Assembly: GCA_025963965.1 (NCBI GenBank)
Contig: JAOPZS010000136.1
Coordinates: 1 to 64,000 of the forward strand
Length of the DNA stretch: 64,000 nt
DNA from: Solirubrobacterales bacterium
GTDB lineage: Bacteria > Actinomycetota > Thermoleophilia > Solirubrobacterales > Solirubrobacteraceae
Direction: 5' to 3'
How positions within the stretch are numbered: the stretch's first letter is position 1; each line of letters begins with the position of its first letter. Below the pieces are notes generated by a model that was not told where the DNA came from, ran no database searches, and saw nothing but the letters and a program-made list of their open reading frames with translations. Positions 1-8,553 of this stretch are shown here, piece by piece. A program made the position numbers and the translations under genes.

Positions 1-429
1 CTCGTCCACAACGCAAAGCCCGTCCCGCTGACGGATCAGGTCCGCGTGGACAAAGAGGAGATCTACGACATCCTCGACCAGATGCGCGCCACGATCCCCG
101 AGGAGATCAAGCAGGCCCGCTGGATCGTCAAGGAGCGCCAGGAGATGCTGGCCGAGGCCAAGCGCGAGTCCGAGCGGATCATCAAGGAAGCGCGCGAGAA
201 GCAGAACCAGCTGATCGGTGACGAAGAGGTCACCAAGCAGGCCGAGCGCGCCGCCGAGGACATCATCGAGGACGCCCGGGCCCGCGAGCGCGAGATCCGC
301 CTCGGCGCCGAGGACTACGCCGACGAGATCCTCAACACGCTCGAGGTCAACCTCTCGAAGTTCATCGCCGCGGTGCAGCGCGGGCGCGAGCGATTGCAGG
401 GCAAGGACGAACCGGCCGAAGTCGGTTAG
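1..429 (+). CDS. SepIVA-like coiled-coil protein, 5' end outside window
   Basis: The frame is open from base 1, so the true start lies upstream; the GTG at 46 is internal. The visible 142 residues are almost entirely charged helix with no membrane segment, which fits a cytoplasmic coiled coil. The C-terminal block LEVNLSKFIAAVQRGRERL is typical of an actinobacterial family often labelled 'ATP synthase F0 subunit B', although no ATP synthase gene is nearby. Composition and position (upstream of yceD and rnc, as for mycobacterial Rv2927c/SepIVA) suggest a DivIVA-like septation factor. That role is inferred from context and general resemblance. Confidence 0.7.
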   Translation, partial: LVHNAKPVPLTDQVRVDKEEIYDILDQMRATIPEEIKQARWIVKERQEMLAEAKRESERIIKEAREKQNQLIGDEEVTKQAERAAEDIIEDARAREREIRLGAEDYADEILNTLEVNLSKFIAAVQRGRERLQGKDEPAEVG

Positions 430-609
430 GACCCCGCGACGCGGCGCGACGCTGCGTCCTCGCTCGCTCACGTGCCGCTCGTCGATCAGGTGTGATCGAC
501 CGATCGGCCGGCACGCCTCGCTTCCTGCGCCACGCCTCGCTTGCCCGGCGACGCCCTGACGCATCGCGCTTGGCTCGGGCGCTGGCGATTGCGCGCGGTT
601 TCGTTTGGG

Positions 610-615
610 TAGGGT
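610..615 (+). promoter_or_regulatory. -10 hexamer TAGGGT, leaderless geometry for the acyl-CoA ligase
   Basis: TAGGGT lies 7 bases before the GTG at 623, so transcription would begin at the start codon. This favours 623 over the in-frame TTG at 605, which lies upstream of the hexamer. No clear -35 is seen. Confidence 0.5.
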
Positions 616-622
616 CCGGCGG

Positions 623-2227
623 GTGGACGCGCAGGAGGTCAGGCACAAGCTGCTGGTCGCGCGTGCGCTGCTCGGGACGGGGATCGTGCAGCCGGAACGC
701 CTCGACAAGGCGCTGCGAGCGGCTGTCGCGCTGCGACGCTGGGGTCCGAGCTCGCCGGCGGCCTACCTCGGCGGCACGGCTCGCTTCCCCGACCGGACGG
801 CGATCGTCGACGACCGCGGCGCGGTCAGCTTTCGTGAGGTCAACGCTCGTACGAACGCGCTGGCGAACTCCTTGCGCGAGGCCGGCGTCGGCGAAGGCGA
901 CGACGTCGCGATCATGTGTCGCAACCATCGCGGCTTCGTCGAGGCGACGGTCGCCTGCGCGAAGCTCGGCGCCGGCGCGCTGTATCTGAACACGGCGTTC
1001 GCCGCGCCGCAGATCGCCGACGTGCTGCGACGCGAAGACCCGCTCGCGGTGATCTACGACGAGGAGTTCGCCGACCTCGTCGGCGAGGGCGCGCAGGGGC
1101 GCAAACGCTACGTCGTCGCAGCCGACGGCCGGGCGGCCTCCGGCGAGCCGACGCTCGAGCAGCTGATCGCCACCGGCGCGGGCAGCGAGCCTCCTCCGCC
1201 GGCCGAGAAAGGACGCGTGGTGATCCTCACGTCGGGCACCACCGGCACGCCGAAGGGTGCGGCGCGACGGCAACCCGACACGCTCGAGCCGGCGGCCGCG
1301 CTGTTCTCGAAGATCCCGCTGAAGGCGCGCGCCACGACGATGATCGCCGCGCCGATGTTCCACTCGTGGGGCTACGCGCACTTCACGCTCGGACTCGCTC
1401 TCTCCTCGACGCTCGTGCTGCGCAGCCACTTCGACCCCGAGGAGACGCTGCGGGCGGTGTCCCAGCACCGCGCCAGCGCTCTCGCCGTCGTGCCGGTGAT
1501 GCTGCAGCGGATTCTCGAGCTCGACGAGCAGACGCTCGCCCGCTACGACACGAGCTGCCTACGCGTGATCGCCGTCAGCGGCTCGGCGCTTCCGGGTGAG
1601 CTCGCGACACGCGCGATGGACGTGTTCGGCGACGTGCTCTACAACCTGTATGGCTCGACAGAGGTCGCCTGGGCGACGATCGCCACGCCGAGCGATCTGC
1701 GCGCCGCGCCCGGCACGGCCGGTCGGCCGCCGATCGGGACGGTCGTCAAGTTGCTCGATGCCGATGGCCGCGAGGTGCGTGCGGGTGAGGGCGGGCGGAT
1801 CTTCGTCGCCAACGAGATGATGTTCGACGGCTACACCGGCGGCGGCGGCAAGGAGATCGTCGACGGGCTGATGAGCACCGGCGACGTCGGCCATTTCGAC
1901 GGCGACGGCCGCCTGTTCGTCGACGGGCGCGACGACGAAATGATCGTCAGCGGCGGTGAGAACGTGTTCCCGCGCGAGGTCGAGGACCTGCTCGCCGACC
2001 ACGCCGCGATACACGAGGTCGCCGTCGTCGGCGCACCCGACGAGCAGTGGGGCCAGCGCCTGCGCGCGTTCGTCGTCCTGCGCGAGGGCGGGCAGCTGAG
2101 CGAGGACGACGTGCGGGAGTACGTCAAGCAGAACCTCGCGCGCTACAAGGCCCCGCGCGACGTCGTCTTCCTCGAGCGCCTGCCGCGCAACGCGACCGGC
2201 AAGGTGCTCAAGCGCGAGCTGGCCTAG
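623..2227 (+). CDS. AMP-dependent acyl-CoA synthetase/ligase
   Basis: Member of the ANL adenylating superfamily (534 residues), expected to activate a carboxylate, probably a fatty acid, with ATP and CoA. Visible motifs are the P-loop TSGTTGTPKG near residue 203, the A5-like YGSTEVAWATI, the STGDVGHFDGDGRLFVDGRDD hinge region and the C-terminal PRNATGKVLKREL with the catalytic lysine. GTG 623 is chosen because a -10 hexamer sits 7 bases upstream; TTG 605 would add six residues. It sits between the SepIVA-like gene and yceD, next to plsX-acpP, so a link to lipid supply is plausible. The substrate cannot be read from sequence. Confidence 0.88.
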   Translation: MDAQEVRHKLLVARALLGTGIVQPERLDKALRAAVALRRWGPSSPAAYLGGTARFPDRTAIVDDRGAVSFREVNARTNALANSLREAGVGEGDDVAIMCRNHRGFVEATVACAKLGAGALYLNTAFAAPQIADVLRREDPLAVIYDEEFADLVGEGAQGRKRYVVAADGRAASGEPTLEQLIATGAGSEPPPPAEKGRVVILTSGTTGTPKGAARRQPDTLEPAAALFSKIPLKARATTMIAAPMFHSWGYAHFTLGLALSSTLVLRSHFDPEETLRAVSQHRASALAVVPVMLQRILELDEQTLARYDTSCLRVIAVSGSALPGELATRAMDVFGDVLYNLYGSTEVAWATIATPSDLRAAPGTAGRPPIGTVVKLLDADGREVRAGEGGRIFVANEMMFDGYTGGGGKEIVDGLMSTGDVGHFDGDGRLFVDGRDDEMIVSGGENVFPREVEDLLADHAAIHEVAVVGAPDEQWGQRLRAFVVLREGGQLSEDDVREYVKQNLARYKAPRDVVFLERLPRNATGKVLKRELA

Positions 2228-2288
2228 CCCGGGGCGCGAGGACCCGGCGTCGGGACGGCGGACCCCCGCGCCGGTCCTGCAGAGGCGC

Positions 2289-2311
2289 CCGGTGCCCCGC
2301 TCGGGGACCGG
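2289..2311 (+). terminator. Hairpin after the acyl-CoA ligase
   Basis: CCGGT-(G)-CCCC pairs with GGGG-ACCGG around a 4-base loop, with one bulged G. It lies 60 bases after the ligase stop and just before the yceD promoter. There is no T-run, as is common in very GC-rich actinobacteria. Confidence 0.4.
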
Positions 2312-2330
2312 CCCGGCGCCTGCCCGGCGC

Positions 2331-2336
2331 TAGCCT
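2331..2336 (+). promoter_or_regulatory. -10 hexamer TAGCCT, leaderless geometry for yceD
   Basis: TAGCCT is 7 bases before the ATG at 2344, with no Shine-Dalgarno between them. Confidence 0.45.
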
Positions 2337-2343
2337 GAATCGC

Positions 2344-2862
2344 ATGGCTCCGATCGCCCCCGATCTCGATCTCGACGCGCTGCGGCTGACCCCCGGTGAG
2401 GGCCGGCGGCTTGCGCTCGAGGTGCCGGCCGAAGGCCTCACGCTGGGCGGCGAGCGCTACGACGCGAGCCCCTCGAATGTGCCCGTCAAGCTCGAAGTCT
2501 CGCGGATGTCGGGCGGCGGCTACGCGCTGCACCTGCGCTTCACGGCATCGCTGGCGGGACCATGCATGCGCTGCCTGCAGCCGGCCGCGCCTGTCGTCGA
2601 GGTCGATGCGCGCGAGGTCGACCGGCCGGGCGAAGGCGAGGAGCTCCAGAGCCCGTACGTTCGCGAGGAGCGCCTCGACGTCGCGGCGTGGGTGCGCGAC
2701 GCGATCGCTCTCTCCGGACCGGCCAAGGTGCTCTGCCGGGAGGACTGCGCAGGCCTCTGCCCGGTCTGCGCGGCCGATCTCAACGAGGCGGGGCCCGATC
2801 ACAGTCATGAGACGGCGCCGGACCCCCGCTGGAGCAAGCTGCGCGAGCTGAAGCTCGACTAG
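2344..2862 (+). CDS. yceD: YceD/DUF177 family protein (23S rRNA accumulation factor)
   Basis: A 172-residue DUF177 protein. The family is required for normal 23S rRNA/large-subunit accumulation in other bacteria and is usually encoded directly before rpmF, as here. The C-terminus has the metal-binding type cysteine pattern CREDC-x4-CPVC (around residues 130-140) and an earlier CMRC. The ATG at 2344 follows a leaderless-type -10. rpmF follows after about 50 bases with its own promoter-like hexamer. Confidence 0.85.
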   Translation: MAPIAPDLDLDALRLTPGEGRRLALEVPAEGLTLGGERYDASPSNVPVKLEVSRMSGGGYALHLRFTASLAGPCMRCLQPAAPVVEVDAREVDRPGEGEELQSPYVREERLDVAAWVRDAIALSGPAKVLCREDCAGLCPVCAADLNEAGPDHSHETAPDPRWSKLRELKLD

Positions 2863-2898
2863 CCGGCTGCGCGGGGCGGGCGGCGGGTCCGGCCTTGC

Positions 2899-2904
2899 TA
2901 CCCT
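2899..2904 (+). promoter_or_regulatory. -10 hexamer TACCCT upstream of rpmF
   Basis: TACCCT lies 10 bases before the rpmF ATG, predicting a 5' leader of only about 3 bases. No Shine-Dalgarno is present. Confidence 0.4.
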
Positions 2905-2914
2905 TCTGGCCGCG

Positions 2915-3124
2915 ATGGCCGTCCCCAAGAAAAAGCAGTCTCACAGCCGCACCGCCAAGCGCCGGGCGCAGCACAAGATCTCGACGCCCGGGCTGAACAC
3001 GTGCCCTCAGTGCCACAGCCCGCGCCGGCCCCACCGGGTCTGCCCAGTCTGCGGCACCTACGCGGGCCGCGAGATCGTCGCGCCCGCAGCACCGGGGCAC
3101 GACCACGATCACGACCACGACTAG
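2915..3124 (+). CDS. rpmF: 50S ribosomal protein L32 with His-Asp tail
   Basis: A 69-residue L32. It starts with the classic MAVPKKKQSHSRT segment and has a four-cysteine zinc ribbon (CPQC and CPVC), so it is the zinc-dependent form. After the normal fold the protein ends in four His-Asp pairs, (HD)4, directly before the stop. This potential metal-binding tail is not part of the standard L32 core. It lies between yceD and plsX, the usual bacterial arrangement. Confidence 0.95.
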   Translation: MAVPKKKQSHSRTAKRRAQHKISTPGLNTCPQCHSPRRPHRVCPVCGTYAGREIVAPAAPGHDHDHDHD

Positions 3125-3152
3125 CCGCCCTCCGACAGCGTCAGGCCCCGTC

Positions 3153-4181
3153 GTGGCGGTCGACGCCAACGGCGCGGATCTGGGACCCGCCGAGGTCGCA
3201 GCCGGCGCGGCGATCGCCGCCGAGCAAGGTGCCCGCGTGATCCTCTTCGGGCCCGCCGCCGAGCTGGGCGATCCACCGTCCGGCGTCGAGATCGTCGACG
3301 CGCCCGTGTCTATCGCCAAGGCCGAGGACCCTGTCAGCGCCGCCCGGTCGACGCCGACGGCCTCGATCGTGATGGCCGCACGCGCGGTCGCCGAGGGCCG
3401 TGCCGATGCGCTCGTGTGTGCGGGAGGGACAGGCGCCGCGCTCGCCGCCGGCACGTTCAACATCAAGCGCGACCGCGGCATCTACCGGCCGGCGCTCGCC
3501 CTGCCGCTGCCCGTGCCGGGGCATCCGGTGACGCTTCTGGACGTGGGCGCGAGCGCCGAGGCGCGGCGGGAGCACCTCGTGCAGTTCGCCTTCATGGGCG
3601 CCGCGCTCGCCCGCATCGTGCTCGGCGTGCCGAGGCCGCGAGTCGGGCTGCTGTCCAACGGCGAGGAGGCCGCCCGCGGCGGCCCGCTGGTCGTCGAGAC
3701 CGGGATCGAGCTGCGCGAGCGTGCCGCCGCCGGCGCCGACGGGTTCGAGTTCGTCGGCAACATCGAGGGAGGCGATCTCGTCAACGGCCGCGCCGACGTC
3801 GTCGTCACCGACGGCCTCACCGGCAACATCACGCTGAAGGTGCTCGAGGGCACCTCGCAGGCGATACTCGGGGCGATCCGCGACGTCGCGGCCTCCTCGA
3901 AGCGGGGGAAGGTCGGGGGGCTGCTGCTGAAAGGCTCACTCGGCGGGCTGCGCGCCGAAATCGATCCGGAGACAGCCGGCGGCGCGTATCTGCTCGGACT
4001 GCGCAGACTCGGCGTCGTGCCGCACGGGCGGTTCAGCCGCCGCGGCTTCGCCCAGGCGATCCTGCGGGCGCGTCTGGGAGCCAGCGCTGACATCGTCGGG
4101 CAGACCCATGCAGCGCTTGCCGCGGCGGGCGCGCTGAGGCGCTCGCCTGCGTCCGCGCCGGACGCTAGGTTGCGCCGATGA
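3153..4181 (+). CDS. plsX: Phosphate acyltransferase PlsX
   Basis: A 342-residue PlsX, which converts acyl-ACP to acyl-phosphate for phospholipid synthesis. The usual AVDAMGGD N-terminal motif appears as AVDANGADLGP directly at the GTG start, so the N-terminus is short. Family blocks are LLDVGASAE, LLSNGEEA, NIEGGDLVNGRADVVVTDGLTGN and the C-terminal HGRFSRRGFAQAI. Its TGA overlaps the acpP ATG (ATGA), which implies translational coupling with the acyl carrier protein that delivers its substrate. Confidence 0.93.
   Translation: MAVDANGADLGPAEVAAGAAIAAEQGARVILFGPAAELGDPPSGVEIVDAPVSIAKAEDPVSAARSTPTASIVMAARAVAEGRADALVCAGGTGAALAAGTFNIKRDRGIYRPALALPLPVPGHPVTLLDVGASAEARREHLVQFAFMGAALARIVLGVPRPRVGLLSNGEEAARGGPLVVETGIELRERAAAGADGFEFVGNIEGGDLVNGRADVVVTDGLTGNITLKVLEGTSQAILGAIRDVAASSKRGKVGGLLLKGSLGGLRAEIDPETAGGAYLLGLRRLGVVPHGRFSRRGFAQAILRARLGASADIVGQTHAALAAAGALRRSPASAPDARLRR
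4166..4171 (+). promoter_or_regulatory. -10 hexamer TAGGTT, possible internal leaderless promoter for acpP
   Basis: TAGGTT, within the 3' end of plsX, lies 6 bases before the acpP ATG. It could add acpP transcription beyond that of the operon. Confidence 0.35.
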
Positions 4182-4450
4182 GCTCTCTGACCCGCGAGCA
4201 GGTCCTTGCGCTGATCCGCGAGCACCTCGCCGACGAGCTCGACCTCGACCCGGCGGTGATCAGCGAGACGACCCGCTTCAAGGAGGATCTCGAGGCGGAC
4301 TCGCTCGATCTGTACACGCTCGTCCAGGAGCTCGAGGACACCTACCGGGTGGCGATGTCCGACGAGCAGGCGGCAGAGATCCTGACGGTCGGAGCGGCCG
4401 TCGAGTTCGTGCTCGCCAATGACCCCACGGGCGATGCCGAGCACGCGTAG
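4178..4450 (+). CDS. acpP: Acyl carrier protein
   Basis: A 90-residue acidic four-helix ACP with the phosphopantetheine attachment serine in EADSLDLYTLV (near residue 42; the commoner motif is DSLD). It overlaps plsX by 4 bases and is followed 14 bases later by rnc. It carries growing acyl chains in fatty acid synthesis. The C-terminus is slightly longer than in E. coli AcpP. Confidence 0.92.
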   Translation: MSSLTREQVLALIREHLADELDLDPAVISETTRFKEDLEADSLDLYTLVQELEDTYRVAMSDEQAAEILTVGAAVEFVLANDPTGDAEHA

Positions 4451-4464
4451 CGACGAGGACGACG

Positions 4465-5136
4465 ATGCTGCTGGCCGAACTCCTGGACGAGCTGCCGGAG
4501 GATCTGGCGCGCCAGGTGTTCACGCACGCCTCGTGGAGCGAGCGGCGGGGCGACTCCTACACGCGCCTCGCGTTCCTCGGCGACAGCGTGCTCGCGCTCG
4601 CCGTGACGGCCTACCTGTACCCGCGCCTGGAGGCCGAGCGGTTCGGGGCGGGGCGTCTGACGAAGATCCGCGCCCAGGCCGTATCGGGGGTCTCCTGCCG
4701 GGCGGTCGCCGAGCGGCTGGCGCTGCCGGACCGGCTGCGCGCCGCGGCGCCACCGGGGGTGCGGGAGAGCGCGGCGGCGCTGATCGGAACCGAGCGCGTG
4801 CTGGCATCGGTGATCGAGGCGGTGATCGGCGCGTGCTACCTGCACAGCGGCTACGAGCGCACGGCGGAGGCGGTCGTCGAGGCGTTCGCGCCGGAGATCG
4901 AGGATGCGCTCAGCAATCCGGTCGACTTCAAGTCGGCCCTGCAGGAGCTGCTCGCCAGGCGCGGCGCGGAGGTCGGCTACGAGGTGAGCAGCGAGGAGGG
5001 TCCGCCGCACGAGCGCGTCTACTCGGTCGTTGCGCTGGTCGACGGCGAGGAGCTCGGCAGCGGTCGGGGACGCAGCAAGAAGCACGCCGAGCAGGAGGCC
5101 GCGCGAATGGCCGTCGAGCGGCTCTCCGGCGAATGA
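4465..5136 (+). CDS. rnc: Ribonuclease III homologue with degenerate catalytic site
   Basis: A 223-residue protein with an RNase III domain (about 1-145) followed by a double-stranded-RNA-binding domain (about 150-220, DFKSALQELL ... GRSKKHAEQEAARMAV). The signature usually read as ERLEFLGD is TRLAFLGDSVL, and the second acidic cluster usually read ADTVEALIG is ASVIEAVIG. Relative to E. coli numbering this gives E38 to T, E41 to A and D114 to S, with D45 and E117 kept. The position between acpP and smc is the normal one for rnc. The fold is clear; full catalytic activity is doubtful. Confidence 0.88.
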   Translation: MLLAELLDELPEDLARQVFTHASWSERRGDSYTRLAFLGDSVLALAVTAYLYPRLEAERFGAGRLTKIRAQAVSGVSCRAVAERLALPDRLRAAAPPGVRESAAALIGTERVLASVIEAVIGACYLHSGYERTAEAVVEAFAPEIEDALSNPVDFKSALQELLARRGAEVGYEVSSEEGPPHERVYSVVALVDGEELGSGRGRSKKHAEQEAARMAVERLSGE

Positions 5137-5155
5137 GCCCGAAGGTGGTGCCCCG

Positions 5156-8100
5156 GTGCGGCTGAAGTCGCTGACGCTGAACGGATTCAAGTCGTTCCCC
5201 GACCGTACGCGCCTGGAGTTCGGCCCCGGTGTGAGCGTCGTGGTCGGCCCGAACGGCTCGGGAAAGTCGAACGTCACCGACGCGGTCCTGTGGGCGATGG
5301 GCGAGCAGTCGCCGCTGGCCGTGCGCGGTCAGTCGATGCAGGACGTGATCTTCGGCGGCGGCCGGGGCGTGCAGGCGCGCAGCGCCGCCGAGGTCGAGAT
5401 CGTGCTCGACAACTCCGACGGGACCGTCGAGCTGCCGCTCAGCGAGATCTCGATCGTGCGCCGCCTGGAGCGTGGAGGCGAGGGCGGCTACCGCCTCAAC
5501 GGCGCCCGCTGCCGGCTCAGCGACGTGCTCGAGGTGCTCTCCGACACGGGGCTCGGCAAGGAGACCCATTCGGTCATCTCGCAGGGGCGAGTCGAGGCGA
5601 TCGTGACGTCCAAGGCGCGCGACCGCCGCCTGCTGATCGAGGAGGCGGCCGGGCTCGGCAAGCACCGCAAGCGCCGGCGCCGCGCGCAGCTGAAGCTCGA
5701 ACGAACACAGGAGAACCTCGACCGGGCGCTGGACATCGAGCGAGAGGCCCGTACGCGGCTGCGGCCGCTGAAGCGACAGGCCGAAGCGGCCGAGCTGCAC
5801 GAGCGCCTCGAGCGCCAGATCCTCGAAGCTCGCTGGGAGCTGCTGCGCGACGTGCTGCGCGCGCGCCGCATCGAGCTTCATGGCGCGCAGGAGCTCGTCG
5901 CCAGCGCGCGTGCCGAGCGCACCGCGATCGAGACATCGCTCGAGCAGGTCGTGGCCCGGCGGGGCGAGGCCGAGCGGGCGCTGGCAGAGCGCGCGCAGCG
6001 ACACGACGCGTTGTCCGGCCGTCGCTACGAGGCGCGCTCGGCGCGCGACCGACTGGCGCTGCGGGCCGAGCAGGTCGGTGCGGACGCCGAGCGGCTGGCG
6101 CGACGCATCGAGCGTGTCGAGGCCGAGCTCACGGAGCTCGCGAGCGGTGCGGATCAGGACGAGGCGCCGGCCCAGGACGGAGACGGCGGGCGGCTCGCCG
6201 AGCTTGAGGCCGAGCTGGCGGAGATCGAGGCGCGGCGCTCGGAGGAGCTCGAGCAGGAGCTGCTCGAGCTCGAGCGCCAGCTCGTCAGCCAGCGCGAGGC
6301 GCTGCAGGGCGCCGAGGCGAACGCCGGAGCGGCCCGCGCCGCGCGCGACCGCGCCGATCAGGCCGCCGAGCAGGCCCGCGGGATGCTCGCCGTCGCCGAG
6401 CGCGACACGCACCGCGCTCGCGGTGAGGCGGCGCGAGTGGGCGCCGAGCTTGCCGCGGCCAACCAGTTTCTGCGCAGCCATCCGGGGGTCAGCGGCGACG
6501 GCCCGCGCCCGCTCAGCTCCGAGCTGCGGGTGGCCGACGGCTATGAGCTGGCCCTGGCGGCTGCGCTCGGGGGGCGTCTCGACGCTTCGCTCGTCGAGGA
6601 CGTGCCGGGCGCCGAGGCGCTGCTCGACCGGGCCGGCCCGGAGGGCGGCAGCGCGCTGCTCGCAGCTCCCGCCGGTGCCCCGGCCGCGCAGAGTGCCCCC
6701 GCCCAGCCGTCCGCGCCGGGTGCACGGCGGCTGACGGAGCTGTTGAGCGGGCCGCCCGAGGTGCTCGCGCTGGCCAACCGCCTGCTCGCCGATGCCTGGG
6801 TCGTCGAGCGTCTCGAGGACCTTCCCTCCGACTTCGCTGGGATCGCCGCGACCAAGCGCGGGCGCGTCTGGTTCGCTCGCTCCGGCGAGGTCCGCCAGCT
6901 GAGCGAGGGCGGCACCGAGCTGCTGCTGGCCCGACGCAACGAACGCGAGCGGCTCGTCTCCGAGGTCGAGCGCGTCGCGCAGGCCGAGCTGGTCGCGAAG
7001 ACCGCCGGTGAGCAGGCGCTCGAGGGCGTACGGGAGGCCGAAGCAGCGCGCAGCGCCGCCGAGGATGCGCTGCGCGTCGCCGAGCGCTCGGTCACGGAGG
7101 CTGGCGAGGCGGTGCGCTCCTCCGGGTGGCTGATAGAGCGGCGCCGCTCAGCTCCCGCCGAGGGCCCGCTGGCCGTCCGCAAGGCGGAGATCGAGGGCGA
7201 GCTGGCGGCCGAGCGCCGGCAGGCCGCGCAGCTCGCGGCGCAACGTCAGGCGCGGCTGACGCGTCAGGCGCGGCTGCGAGCGCAGCGCGAGGCCGATCTC
7301 GCCGCGGCGCCGCTGGCCGAGCGGCTGTTGGCGGCGATCTCGGTTGCCGCCGAGGCGCTCGCTGCGCGTCTTCAGACGCTCGAGGCCGAGCTCGCCCAGG
7401 ATCGTCGCGCCGGCGAGGAGATGGCCGGGAGGCTGCGCGAGTGCGCAGCCGAGGAGGCCGGCATCCAGGCGGCGCTCCGCGCAGCCGGCGAGGCGGTCAC
7501 CGAGGCCGAGGTGGCAGCGCAGCGGCTGCGCGACCAGGCCGCTGAGGCCGAGCTCGAGAGCGCCGCGGTGGCCGAGCGCCTGGGCCTTCCGGCCGCCGGC
7601 GAGGGGGCCGGCGCCGACGAGGAAGAGAGGCCGCGTGAGGCCGACGCGCAGGGAGCACCCGCGACAGGGCAGGCCTCTGCGCCGATCGAGCCGCTGGAGC
7701 CCGAGCGCCGGCGCGAGCTCGAGGAGCGCGTGCAGCGGCTTGCACGCCGGCGCGAGCAGCTCGGCCCGGTCAATCCGCTGGCCCAGGACGAGTACGCCGA
7801 GGCGGTCGAGCACGTCGAGGAGCTCGAGGCGCAGCGCTCGGACCTCGAGACGGCGCTGCGAGAGTTGCGGACGCTGATCAAGGAGACCGACCGGCAGATC
7901 GAGGAGACCTTCGAGCAGACCTTCCAGGCTGCGGCTCGCAACTTCGAAGAGCTCGTGGGAGACGTCTTCCCGGGTGGCACAGGACGCTTGCGCCTGGTCG
8001 AGGACGAGCAGACCCAGCGGCCGGTGCTCGGCGGCCAGTCGTTGCCGGCCGGCGCCGAGGAGGACCAGGACGCGGCGATCGAGGCGGAGGCGGAGGCGGA

Positions 8101-8506
8101 GGCGCGCGAGGAGGACCCGGCGGAGGAGCAGCTGCCGGGCGTCGAGATCGAGATCACGCCGGCGGGCAAGTCGAGCAAGCGGCTGACGCTGCTCTCCGGC
8201 GGTGAGAAGTCGATGACGGCGCTGGCATTCCTGTTCGCGGTGTTCCTCGCCAGGCCGTGCCCGTTCTACATCCTCGATGAGGTCGAGGCGGCGCTGGACG
8301 ACCTCAACCTCGACCGTTTCCTGGCGCTGCTGCGCCGCTACGCAGGGCGTGCGCAGTTCATCGTGATCACCCACCAGAAGCGCACGATGGAGGCTGCGGA
8401 CTGGCTGTTCGGCGTCTCGATGGGAGGCGACGGAGTCTCGAAGGTGCTCTCGCGGCAGCTGCCCGGCGAGGAGCCACAGGACGCGCCCGTCGCGGCGCTC
8501 GCCTGA
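5156..8506 (+). CDS. smc: Chromosome segregation protein SMC
   Basis: A 1116-residue SMC ATPase, which folds chromosomes with ScpA/ScpB. Walker A GPNGSGKSN begins at residue 31. Long coiled-coil arms rich in E/A/R flank a hinge near residues 450-490 (SSELRVADGYELALAAALGG). The C-terminal head has LLSGGEKSMTALAFLF near 1013 and Walker B YILDEVEAALDD. The GTG at 5156 gives the canonical MRLKSLTLNGFKSF start, 20 bases after rnc. The head carries an acidic insert between LRLVEDE and GVEIEITP, partly encoded by four GAGGCG repeats (8081-8104). Confidence 0.95.
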   Translation: MRLKSLTLNGFKSFPDRTRLEFGPGVSVVVGPNGSGKSNVTDAVLWAMGEQSPLAVRGQSMQDVIFGGGRGVQARSAAEVEIVLDNSDGTVELPLSEISIVRRLERGGEGGYRLNGARCRLSDVLEVLSDTGLGKETHSVISQGRVEAIVTSKARDRRLLIEEAAGLGKHRKRRRRAQLKLERTQENLDRALDIEREARTRLRPLKRQAEAAELHERLERQILEARWELLRDVLRARRIELHGAQELVASARAERTAIETSLEQVVARRGEAERALAERAQRHDALSGRRYEARSARDRLALRAEQVGADAERLARRIERVEAELTELASGADQDEAPAQDGDGGRLAELEAELAEIEARRSEELEQELLELERQLVSQREALQGAEANAGAARAARDRADQAAEQARGMLAVAERDTHRARGEAARVGAELAAANQFLRSHPGVSGDGPRPLSSELRVADGYELALAAALGGRLDASLVEDVPGAEALLDRAGPEGGSALLAAPAGAPAAQSAPAQPSAPGARRLTELLSGPPEVLALANRLLADAWVVERLEDLPSDFAGIAATKRGRVWFARSGEVRQLSEGGTELLLARRNERERLVSEVERVAQAELVAKTAGEQALEGVREAEAARSAAEDALRVAERSVTEAGEAVRSSGWLIERRRSAPAEGPLAVRKAEIEGELAAERRQAAQLAAQRQARLTRQARLRAQREADLAAAPLAERLLAAISVAAEALAARLQTLEAELAQDRRAGEEMAGRLRECAAEEAGIQAALRAAGEAVTEAEVAAQRLRDQAAEAELESAAVAERLGLPAAGEGAGADEEERPREADAQGAPATGQASAPIEPLEPERRRELEERVQRLARRREQLGPVNPLAQDEYAEAVEHVEELEAQRSDLETALRELRTLIKETDRQIEETFEQTFQAAARNFEELVGDVFPGGTGRLRLVEDEQTQRPVLGGQSLPAGAEEDQDAAIEAEAEAEAREEDPAEEQLPGVEIEITPAGKSSKRLTLLSGGEKSMTALAFLFAVFLARPCPFYILDEVEAALDDLNLDRFLALLRRYAGRAQFIVITHQKRTMEAADWLFGVSMGGDGVSKVLSRQLPGEEPQDAPVAALA

Positions 8507-8553
8507 GCGCAGCGGCGACGCCCGCCCCGGCGAAGCCCTATCATCGCGCCGCC

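Noticed and set aside
1-429. ATP synthase subunit b
   Set aside because: No N-terminal membrane helix is visible in the part present and no atp genes are nearby; the coiled-coil content and location fit the SepIVA/DivIVA-like family better.
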